A stretch of 64,000 bases of DNA, taken from positions 9,598,256-9,662,255 of the forward strand of contig OZ020249.1 in the NCBI GenBank assembly GCA_963971285.1, written 5' to 3'. The translations under genes and the position numbers were made by a program. Below are positions 11,201 through 23,200 of this stretch, piece after piece. Under the pieces are notes generated by a model, which had not been told where the DNA came from, did not search any database, and worked only from the letters and a program-made list of their open reading frames with translations. Numbering within the stretch: position 1 is the first letter of the stretch; every line of letters begins with the position of its first letter. The stretch comes from Astropecten irregularis. Taxonomy: Eukaryota; Echinodermata; Asteroidea; Paxillosida; Astropectinidae.

Positions 11201-14200
11201 CAACGCCACTTATAGTGCTCCTAGCGCTCGTGCTATGAGAGCGGTCGCCTTCGTTCGTCAACACCACTTATACTGCTCCTAGCGCTTGCGCTACGTGAGC
11301 GGTTGCCTATATGCGTCTACCCTTCATATAGCCACTTTCAAGCGTTTCCTGTCCCCTGTTTCCTGTCGAAGGGTGCACCGTATTAGACCGAAACCCCGGT
11401 GCAACCCACGCAAGGATGCGACCGGAGACGGGGGTCCGTTTGGCTGAAATATACCGCCTACAAAAATGCCTGACACACCGCCGGACAGGCTCCACGACCA
11501 GGGTACTGGACGAACAAACTGTACAATTAATGACACAGGAATTAATGTAAAGGGGGTCTTGGGAAATGTAATTCTGCTGGTTTAATAACCCGCCACCGAA
11601 CAGCGTGGTGGGTGGAACCCTGTATCTATCACTCTGATGACAATTAGCAATTTATAATAGCCTCTCACTTGTAATTAAACTTACCGTCTCCAATAGTCTC
11701 CCATTATAATGCCTTAATTGTTGCTTCCTCTTGCGTCAACGCCACTTATGCTGCAACTAAAGTGCTCTGTGGGTGGTCGCCTGTATGCATCAATGCCTCT
11801 TATGCTGCTCCTAGCGCTCGTGCTATGTGGGCGGTTGCCTGTATGCATCAATGCCTCTTATGCTGCTCCTAGCGCTTGTGCTATGTGGGCGGTTGCCTCC
11901 GTGCGTCAATGCCTCTTATAGCTTCTCCCAAGCGCTTCCTCTGTGGCCGGTCGCCTCTTGCGTCAACGCCACTTATGCTGCAGTTCCTAGCATTCGTGCT
12001 ATGTGGGCGGTTGCCTGTATGCATCAACGCCTCTTATGCTTCTCCTAGGGTTCGTGCTATGTGGGTGGTTGCCTCTGTGCGTCAATGCCTCTTATAGCTG
12101 CTCCCAAGCGCATATCTGTGGCTGGTCGCCTCTTGCGTCAACGCCACTTATGCTGCAGCTTCTTGGAATTGTGCTATGTTGGCGGTCGCCTCTTGCGTCA
12201 ACGCCACTTATGCTGCAGCTCCTAGCGCTCTTGCTATGTGGGCGGTCACCTCTTGCGTCAATGCCACTTATACTGCTCCTAGCGCTCGTGCTATGTGAGC
12301 ATTCGCCTTCGTGCGTCAACGCCGCTTATACTGCTCCTAGTGCTTGCGCTATGTGAGCGGTTGCCTCTGCGTCTACGCTTCTTATAGGCACTCCCAAGCG
12401 TTTCTTGTCCCCTATTTCCTGTCGAGGGGTGCGCCGCACTAGACCGAAACCCCGGTGCAACCCACGCAAGGTTGCGGCCGGAGACGGGGGTCCGTTTGGC
12501 TGAAATATACCGCCTACAAAAATGCCCAACACACTGCCGGACAGGCTCCATGACCAGGGTACTGGACGAACGAACTGTACAATTAATGACACAGGAATTA
12601 ATGTAAAGGGGGTCCAGTGAAATGTAATTCTGCTGGTTTAAAAAACCCGCCACCGAACAGCGTGGTGGGTGGATCTCTGTATCTATCACTCTGATGACAA
12701 TTAGCAATTTATAATAGCCTCTCACTTGTAATTAAACTGCCCGGCTCCAATAGTCTCCCATTATAATGCCTTAATTGGTGCTTCCTTAAGCGCTTAATTA
12801 GCGATATTCCCTCTAACGCCAGCTACGCGAGCAGTCGCCTCCTATCGCTGGTCCAGCGCTCGTGCTATGTGAGCGGTCGCCTCCATGCGTCAATACCTCT
12901 GATAGCTGCTCCCTATGTGCGCTTCCTTTGTGGGCGGTTGCCTCTTGCGTCAACGCCACTAATGCTGCAACTCAGTGCTATGTGGGTGGTCGCCTGTATG
13001 CATCAATGCCTCTTATGCTGCTCCTAGCGCTCGTGCTATGTGAGCTGTCGCCTCCATGCGTCAATACCTCTGATAGCAGCTCCCTATGTGCGATTCCTTT
13101 GTGGGCGGTCGCCTCTTGCGTCAACGCCACTTATGCTGCAGTTCCTAGAGCTCGTGCTATGTGTGTGGTCACCTGTCTATATCAACGCCTCTTATGCTGC
13201 TCCTAGCGTTCGTGCTATGTGGGCGGTTGCCTCCGTGCGTCTACGCCTCTTATAGCTGCTCCCAAGCACTTCCTCTGTGGCCAGTCGCCTCTTCCGTCAA
13301 CGCCACTTATACTGCTCCTAGCGCTCGTGCTATGTGAGCATTCGCCTTTGTAGTCAACGCAGCTTATACTGCTCTTAGCGCTTGCGCTATGTGAGCGGTT
13401 GCCTCTGCGTCTACGCTTCTTATAGCCATTCCCAAGCGTTTCCTGTCCCCTGTTTCCTGTCAAGGGGTTCGCCGCACTAGACCGAAACCCCGGTGCAACC
13501 CACGCAAGGTTGCGGCCGGAGACAGGGGTCCGTTTGGCTGAAATATACCGCCTACAAAAATGCCCAACACACCGCCGGACAGGCTCCATGACCAGGGTAC
13601 TGGACGAACGAACTGTACAATTAATGACACAGGAATTAATGTAAAGGGGGTCCAGTGAAATGTAATTCTGCTGGTTTAATAACCTGCCACCGAACAGCGT
13701 GGTGGGTGGAACTCTGTATCTATCACTCTGATGACAATTAGCAATTTATAATAGCCTCTCACTTGTAATTAAACTGCCCGGCTCCAATAGTTTCCCGTTA
13801 TAATGCCTTAATTGGTGCTTCCTTTTATAAGCGCCTCTATAATTAGCGATATTCCCTCTAGCGCCAGCTACGCAAGCAATTGCCTCGTATCGCTGGTCCA
13901 GCACTCGTGCTATGTGAGCGGTCGCCTCCATGCGTCAATACCTCTGATAGCTGCTTCCTATGTGCGCTTCCTTTGTGGGCGGTCGCCTCTTGCGTCAACG
14001 CCACTTATGCTGCAGTTCCTAGAGCTCGTGCTATGTGGGTGGTCGCCTGTATGCATCAACGCCTCTTATGCTGCTCCTAGGGTTCATGCTATGTGGGTGG
14101 TTGCCTCCGTGCGTCAATGCCTCTTATAGCTGCTCCCAAGCGCATATCTGTGGCTGGTCGCCTTTTGCATCAACGCCCCTCATGCTGCAGCTCCCAGCGC

Positions 14201-17200
14201 TCGTGCTTTATGGGCGGTTGCCTCTTGTTTAACGCCACTTATAGTGCTCCTAGCGCTCGTGCTATGTGAGCGGTCGCCTTCGTTCTTCAACACCACTTAA
14301 ACTGCTCCTAGCGCTTGCGCTATGTGAGCGGTTGCCTATATGCGTCTACGCTTCGTATAGCAACTTTCAAGCGTTTCCTGTCCCCTGTTTCCTGTCGAGG
14401 GGTGCACCGTACGAGACCGAAACCCCGGTGCAACCCACACAAGGATGCGACCGGAGACGGGGGTCCGTTTGGCTGAAATATACCGCCTACAAAAATGCCT
14501 GACACACCGCCGGACAGGCTCCACGACCAGGGTACTCGATGAACGAACTGTACAATTAATGACACAGGAATTAATAACCCGAGACCGAACAGCGTGGTGG
14601 GTGGAACTCTGTATCTATCACTCTGATGACAATTAGCAATTTATAATAGCCTCAATTGTAATTAAACTGCCCGGCTCCAATAATCTCCGTTATAATGCCT
14701 TAATTGGTGCTTCCTTAAGCGCCTCTATGATTAGCGATATTCCCTCTAGCGCCAGCTACGGGAGCAATCGCCTCCTATCGCTGTCCAGTGCTCGTGCTAT
14801 GTGAACGCGGCGGTCGCCTCCATGCGTCAATACCTCTGATAGCTGCTCCCTATGTGCGCTTCCTTTGTGGCGGTCGCCTCTTGCGACAACGCCACTTAAA
14901 AAAGTCCAGTGTTCCGCCAGTGGGGACAAGGAAGTCCATCCCCAGAATCCCTTGAAGTTTATCTTGGCGAATACAGCTTTGACCTGGCTTTTGTTTCCGC
15001 CAAGGTCTCCATGGCCGTACCGTCTGCCTGCAGGACTCTCTCATGGCTTGGCAACAGTATGGGTCTCATCGCATTGGGCATCCGATGGTTCATATCGTCC
15101 GAATTTTATGGTATCAGTCGTGCCAGTGTCGACCAAGAATGTAATCGGCGTGTCCCGGGTTTTAGAACTCAAGGGTCGGCAGAATCCTTGGCGTCATGAT
15201 ATCCCGAGTAGCCTCACGGGAAGACTTATCCTCTGCCTGCCGTGGTTCTTCTTTCTGTTCGGATTGCGACGTCAGTGGGTGCTGACTTCGCACTGCCTCT
15301 TGCCGCTCCATTTCTGGGCAGTCATACCAGAAGTGTCCCTTTTCCGCACAGGAAAAGCAGATGTCTTCAGGTGCCGCTCGCCTAGTGCGCCGATGTGTCC
15401 ACCGTTTGGGTTGCCTTTCTACTTGTTCTTGTCGCCTCCGAATTCGCCTCTCCTTGGATGGTTTAGGATCCATTGTCTGCCCGGGAGGGTCGGATACGCC
15501 AGTTCCGCCTCTAGGCCCATTGCAGCAGTGGTTTTTCCGCACCTCGGGCTGTTGCCTCCGGTTACCTCTTTGGGCTTCCATTTTCTCGAAATTTTCCGTG
15601 GCCAATGCAGCATGGTGGTCGGTTTCGCCCGGAAGATCGCCTCTCGTATCGACTGGCTGGACACTGCATCTGCGAAATGTCCCCTTGCGAGGCGGTCTCT
15701 ACCCGCTCTGTAAACTCCGGGATACGAGAGGGATGTCAGCTCCCAAATCTCCTGACCCAACTCCTGATTCGTCTCCTGTGGTCCCTGGTGCCGATTCCTC
15801 AGCTCCAGTCATGTGCCAGTAGGAAATTCTCTGCCATCTGCCCCGGGTCGAAACAGGCATTCAGTAACCGAATCAGTTCCGAGTACTCATATGGCTTTCC
15901 CTTGCTCCTGCAGCTGGCCAGCACCTTTCAAGCTTGCGGCTAAAAACATACCCACCATGTCCTTGTCCCAGTCGTTGGCCTTTTTGCACGACTCAAAGTG
16001 TCCCTTGTAGTCTATCTGGCTGTTTTCCGTCGAAACGGTCTGGGACGATCCTGGGTCGCTTCGGGTGCTCACTCATCCCCCTCTATCTGTCCTCAAACCC
16101 TCTGGTCCCGTTTCAGTGGCCATGGGGTCTCTGTAGGTCGTGCACACATTTTCCTCTCGAACCATGTATCCTCGAGCAGGGAAGTATCGCTTCCAGTCTC
16201 CAGCCGCCGCATTGGCATCCCTGATGACTTCGCCTCCGGCTTGTTTTGTTTATCGGCCTCTCCACTCGACTGGTGGGAACTAGCGTGACACGTACAGCAC
16301 TCCTCTGGCCTATCCTTTGTCGATTGAGGGGTCCTCTCCTGTCCCCCATTTGCTCTCTGCTCAATATCCACTAGTGATTTCGCCTCCCTTGGCATCGCCC
16401 ACACAGGAGGCGACGATTTCGCTCCTGCAGCTCCAGGTTTGTCCTGGTCTCCTCAGGGATATCCGTGGTAGGTGGAACTCTGTATCTTTCACTCTGATGA
16501 CAATTAGCAATTTATAATAGCCTCTCACTTGTAATTAAACTGCCCGTCTCCAATAGTCTCCCATTATAATGCCTTAATTGGTGCTTCCTTATGCGCCTTA
16601 TTAGCGATATTCCCTCTAACGCCAGCTACGCGAGCAGTCGCCTCCTATCGCTGGTCCAGCGCTCGTGCTATGTGAGCGGTCGCCTCCATGCGTCAATACC
16701 TCTGATAGCTGCTCCCTATGTGCGCTTCCTTTGTGGGCGGTTGCCTCTTGCGTCAACGCCACTTATGCTGCAGCTCCTAGCGCTCGTGCTATGTGGGCGG
16801 TCGCCTCTTGCGTCAACACCCTTATGGTGCAGCTCCTAGCGCTCGTGCTATGTGGGCGGTTGCCTCTTGCGTCAACGCCACTAATGCTGCAACTCAGTGC
16901 TCTGTGGGTGGTCCCCTGTATGCATCAATGCCTCTTATGCTGCTCCTAGCGCTCGTGCTATGTGGACGGTTGCCTCCGTGCGTCAACGCCTCTTATAGCT
17001 TCTCCCAAGCGCTTCCTCTGTGGCCGGTCGCCTCTTGCTTCAACGCCACTTATGCTGCAGCTCCTAGCGCTGGTGCTATGTGAGCGGTCGCCTCCATGCG
17101 TCAATACCTCTGATAGCTGCTCCCTATGTGCACTTCCTTTGTGGGCGGTTGCCTCTTGCGTCAACGCCACTTATGCTGCAACTCAGTGCTATGTGGGTGG

Positions 17201-20200
17201 TCGCCTGTATGCATCAATGCCTCTTATGCTGCTCCTAGCACTCGTGCTATGTGAGCGGTCGCCTCCATGCGTCAATACCTCTGATAGCTTCTCCCTATGT
17301 GCGATTCCTTTGTGGGCGGTCACCTCTTGCGTCAACGCCACTTATGCTGCAGCTCCTAGCGCTCGTGCTATGTGGGCGGTCGCCTCTTGCGTCAACGCCA
17401 CTTATACTGCTCCCAGCGCTCGTGCTATGTGAGCGGTTGCCTCTATGCGTCTACGCTTCTTATAGCCACTCCCAAGCGTTTCCTGTCCGCTGTTGCCTGT
17501 CGAGGGGTGCGCCGCACGAGACTGAAACCCTGGTGCAACCCAAGCAAGGATGCGGCCGGAGACGGGGGTCCGTTTGGCTGAAATATAACGCCTACAAAAA
17601 TGCCTGACACACCGCCGGACAGGCTCCACGACCAGGGTACTGGACGAACAAACTGTACAATTAATGACACAGGAATTAATGTAAAGGGGGTCTTGGGAAA
17701 TGTAATTCTGCTGGTTTAATAACCCGCCACCGAACAGCGTGGTGGGTGGAACTCTGTATCTATCACTCTGATGACAATTAGCAATTTATAATAGCCTCTC
17801 ACTTGTAATTAAACTTCCCGTCTCCAATAGTCTCCCATTATAATGCCTTAATTGGTGCTTCCTTAAGCGCATCTATAATTAGCAATGTGAGCGGTCGCCT
17901 CCATGCTTCAATACGTCTGATAGCTGCTCCCTATGTGCGCTTCCTTTGTCGGCGGTTGCCTCTTGTGTCAACGTCACTTATGCTGCAACTCAGTGCTCTG
18001 TGGGTGGTCGCCTGTATGCATCAATGCCTCTTATGCTGCTCCTAGCGCTCGTGCTATGTGGGCGGTTGCCTCCGTGCGTCAACGCCTCTTATAGCTTCTC
18101 CCAAGCGCTTCCTCTGTGGCCGGTCGCCTCTTGCGTCAACGCCACTTATGCTGCTCCTAGCGCTCGTGCTATGTGAGCATTTGCCTTCGTGCGTCAACGC
18201 CGCTTATACTGCTCCTAGCGCTTGCGCTATGTGAGAGGTTGCCTCTGCGTCTACGCTTCTTATAGCCACTCCCAAGCGTTTCCTGTCCCCTGTTTCCTGT
18301 CGAGGGGTGCGCTGCACTAGACCGAAACCCCGGTGCAACCCACGCAAGGTTGTGGCCGGAGACGAGGTTCCGTTTGGCTGAAATATACCGCCTACAAAAA
18401 TGCCCAACACACTGCCGGACAGGCTCCATGACCAGGGTACTGGACGAACGAACTGTACAATTAATGACACAGGAATGAATGTAAAGGGGGTCCAGTGAAA
18501 TGTAATTCTGCTGGTTTAATAACCCGCCACCGAACAGCGTGGTGGGTGGAACTCTGTATCTATCACTCTGATGACAATTAGCAATTTATAATAGCCTCTC
18601 ACTTGTAATTAAACTGCCAGGCTCCAATAGTTTCCCGTTATAATGCCTTAATTGATTCTTCCTTAAGCGCCTCTATAATTAGCGATATTCCCTCTAGCGT
18701 CAGCTACGCAAGCAATTGCCTCGTATCGCTGGTCCAGCGCTCGTGCTATGTGAGCGGTCGCCTCCATGCGTCAATACCTCTGATAACTGCTCCCTATGTG
18801 CGCTTCCTTTGTTTGCGGTCGCCTTTTGCGTCAACGTCACTTGTCCTGCAGCTCCTAGTGCTCATGCTATGTGGGTGGTCGCCAGTATGCATGAACGCCT
18901 CTTATGCTGCTCGTAGCATTTGTGCTATGTGGGCAGTTGCCTCCGTGCGTCAACGCCTCTTATAGCTGCTCCCAAGCGCTTCCTCTGTGGCTGGTCGCCT
19001 CTTGCGTCAACGCCACTTATGCTGCAGCTTCTAGCGATCGTGCTATGTGGGCGGTCGCCTCTTGCATCAGCGCCCCTCATGCTGCAGCTCCCAGCGCTCG
19101 TGCTTTATGGGCAGTCGCCTCTTGCGTCAACGCCACTTATAGTGCTCCTAGCGCTCGTTCTATGTGAGCTTTCGCCTTCGTGCGTCAACACCACTTATAC
19201 TGCTCCTAGCGCTTGCGCTATGTGAGTGGTTGCCTCTATGCGTCTCGCTTGGTATAGCCACTTTCAAGCGTTTCCTGTCCCCTGTTTCCTGCGGGGGGTG
19301 CACCGTACGAGACCGAAACCCCGGTGCAATCCACGCAAGGATGCGACCGGAGACGGGGGTCCGTTTGGCTGAAATATACCGCCTACAAAAATGCCTGACA
19401 CAACGCCGGACAGGCTCCACGACCAGGGTACTGGACGAACAAACTGTACAATTAATGACACAGGAATTAATGTAGAGGGGGTCTTGGGAAATGTTATTCT
19501 ACAGGTTTAATAACCCGCCACTGAACAGCGTGGTGGGTGGAACTCTGTATCTATCACTCTGATGACAATTAGCAATTTATAATAGCCTCTCACTTGTAAT
19601 TAAGCTGCCCGTCTCCAATAGTTTCCCGTTATAATGCCTTAATTGGTGCTCCCTTAAGCGCCTAATAAGCGATATTCCCTCTAACGCCAGCTACGGGAGC
19701 AGTCGCCTCCTATCGCTGGTCCAGTGCTCGTGCTATGTGAGCAGTCGCCTCCATGCGTCAATACCTCTGATAGCTGCTCCCTATGTGCGCTTCCTTTGTG
19801 GGCGGTCGCCTCTTGCGTCAACGCCACTTATGCTGCAACTCAGTGCTATGTGGGTGGTCGCCTGTATGCATCAATGCCTCTTATGCTGCTCCTAGCGCTC
19901 GTGCTTTGTGGGCGGTCGCCTCTTGCGTCAACGCCACTTATGCTGCAGTTCTTAGAGCTCGTGCTATGTGTGTGGTCACCTGTATACATCAACGCCTCTT
20001 ATGCTGCTCCTAGCGGTCGTGCTATGTGGGCGGTTGCCTCCGGCGTCAACGCCTCTTATAGCTGCTCCCAAGCGCTTCCTCTGTGGCCGGTCGCCTCTTG
20101 CGTCAACGCCACTTATGCTGCAGCTAGAGGGTATATCGCTAATTATAGAGGCGCTTAAGTAAGCACCAATTAAGGCATTATAACGGGAGACTATTGGAGC

Positions 20201-23200
20201 CGGGCAGTTTTAATTACAAGTGAGAGGCTATTATAAATTGCTAATTGTCATCAGAGTGATAGATACAGAGTTCCACCCACCACGCTGTTCGGTGGCAGGT
20301 TATTAAACCAGCAGAATTACCGGTACATTTCACTGGACCCCCTTTACATTAATTCCTGTGTCATTAATTGTACAGTTCATTCGTCCAGTACCCTGGTCAT
20401 GGAGCCTGTCCGGCAGTGTGTCGGGCATTTTTGTAGGTGGTATATTTCAGCCAAACAGACCCCCGTCTCCGGCCGCAACCTTGCGTGGGTTGCACCGGGG
20501 TTTTGGTCTAGTGCAACGCACCCCTCGACAGAAAACAGGGGACAGGAAACGCTTGAGAGTGGCTATAAGAAGCGTAGACGCAATAGGAGGCGATTGCTGC
20601 TCCTAGCGTTCGTGCTATGTGGACGGTTGCCTCTGTGCGTCAACGCCTCTTATAGTTGCTCCCATGCGCTTCCTCTGTGGCCGGTCGCCTCTTGCGCCAA
20701 CGCCCCTTATGCTGCAGCTCCTAGCGCTCGTGCTATGTGGGCGGTCGCCTCTTGCGTCAACGCCACTTAATACTGCTCCTAGCGCTTGCGCTATGTGAGC
20801 GGTTGCCTCTATGCGTCTACGCTTCTTATAGCCACTCCCAACCTTTTTCTTTCCCCTGTTTCCTGTCGAGGGGTGCGCCGCACGAGACCGAATACCCGGT
20901 GCAACCCACGCAAGGATGTGGCCGGAGACGGGGGTCCGTTTGGTTGAAATATACCGCCTACGAAAATGCCTGACACACCGCCGGACAGGATCCACGACCA
21001 GGGTACTGGACGAAAGAACTGTACAATTAATGTAAATGGGGTCCAGTGAAATGTAATTCTGCTGGTTTAATAACCCGCCACCGAACAACGTGGCGGGTGG
21101 AACTCTGTATCTGTCACTCTGATGACAATTAGCAATTTATAATAGCCTCTCACTTGTAATTAAACTGCCCGTCTCCAATAGTCTCCCGTTATAATGCCTT
21201 AATTGGTGCTTCCTTATTGCGCCTCTATAATTAGCGATATTCCCTCTAGCGCCAGCTACGCGAGCAATCGCCTCCTATCGCTTGTCCAGCGCTCGTGCTA
21301 TGTGGGCGGTTGCCTCCGTGCATCAACGCCTCTTATAGCTGTTTCCAAGCACTTCCTCTGTGGCCGGTCGCCTCTTGCGTCAACGCCACTTATGCTGCAG
21401 CTCCTAGCGCTCGTGCTATGTGGGCGGTCGCCTCTTGTGTCAACGCCCCTTATACTGCTCCTAGCGCTCGTGCTATGTGAGCGGTAGCCTTCGTGCGTCA
21501 ACGCCACTTATACTGCTTCTAGCGCTTGTGCTATGTGAGCAGTTGCCTCTATGCGTCTACGCTTCTTATAGCCACTCCCAAGCGTTTCCTGTCCCCTGTT
21601 TCCTGTCGAGGAGTGCGCCGCATGAGACCGAAACCCCGGTGCAACCCACGCAAGGTTGCGGCCGGAGACGGGGGTCCGTTTGGCTGAAATATACCGCCTA
21701 CAAAAATGCCCGACACACTGCCGGACAGGCTCCACGACCAGGGTACTGGACGAACGAACTGTACAATAAATGACACAAGAATTAATGTAAAGGGGGTCCA
21801 GTGAAATGTAATTCTGCTGGTTTAATAACTCGCCACCGAACAACGTGGCGGTTGGAACTCTGTATGTATCACTCTGATGACAATTAGCAATAATAGCCTC
21901 TCACTTGTAATTATTAAAACTGCCTGTCTCCAATAGTCTCCCGTTATAATGCCTTTATTGGTGCTTCCTTAAGCGCCTCTATAATTAGCGATATTCCCTC
22001 CAGTGCCAGCTACGCGAGCAATCGCCTCCGTGCGGTCGCCTCCGTGCGTTAACGCATCTGATAGCCGCTCCAGAGGTGCGCTTCCTCTAAGGTGGTCGCC
22101 TCTTGTATCAACGCCACTTATGCTGCTCCTAGTGCTCGTGCTATGTGGGCGGTCGCCTCTATGCGTCTACACCTCTTAAAGTCACTGCCAAGCGCTTCCC
22201 CGGTGCATGGGTGGTCGGCTCTTGCGTCAACGCCTCTTAATCTTATGCAGCTCCTAGCGCTCGCGCTATTTGGGCGGTCGCCTCCGAGCGTCAACGCCTC
22301 TGAAAGCCGCTCCCTAGATGTACGCTTCCTTTGTGGGCAGCCGCCTCTTGCGCCAACACCTCTTATGCTGCAGCTCCTAGCGCTCGCGCTATGTGGGCGG
22401 TCGCCTCTATGCGTCTACGCCTCTTAAAGCCACTCCCAAGCGCTTCCCCGGTGCATGTGCGGTTGCCTCTTGCGCCAACGTCTCTTATGCACCTCCTAGC
22501 GCTCGTGCTATGTGAGCAGTCGCCTCCGTGCGTCAACACCTCTGATAGCCGCTCCCTATGTGCTCCCTTAGGCGGTCGCTTCGTGCGTCAACGCCACTTA
22601 TGCTACAGCTCCTGGCGCTCGTGCTATGTGGGTGTTCGCTTGTATGCATCAATGCCTCTTATGCTGCTCCTAGCATTCGTGCTATGTGGGCGGTTGCCTC
22701 CGTGCGTCAACGCCTCTTACAGCTGCTCCCAAGCGCTTCCTCTGGGCAGTCGCCTCTTGCGTCAATGCCACTTATGCTGCAGCTCCTAGCGCTCGTGCTA
22801 TGTGGGTGGTCACCCAATATGCATCAACACCACTTATGCTGCTCCTAGCGCTCGTGCTATATGGGCAGTCGCCTCCGTGGGTCAACGCCTCTGATAGCCG
22901 CTCCCTATGTGCGCTTCCTTTGTGGGTGGTAGCCTCTTGCGTCAACGCCACTTATGCTGCAGCTCCTAGCGCTCGTGCTATGTGGGCGGTCGTCTCCATG
23001 CGTCAACGCCTCTGATAGCCGCTCCCTATGTGCGCTTCCTTTGTGGGTGGTCGCCTCTTACGTCAACGCCACTTGTGCTGCAGCTCCTAGCGCTCGTGCT
23101 ATGTGGGTGGTCGCCTCTTGCTTCAACACCACTTATGCTGCTCCTTGTGCTCGTGGTATGTGAGCGGTCGCCTCCATGCGACAACGCCTCTGATAGCCGC

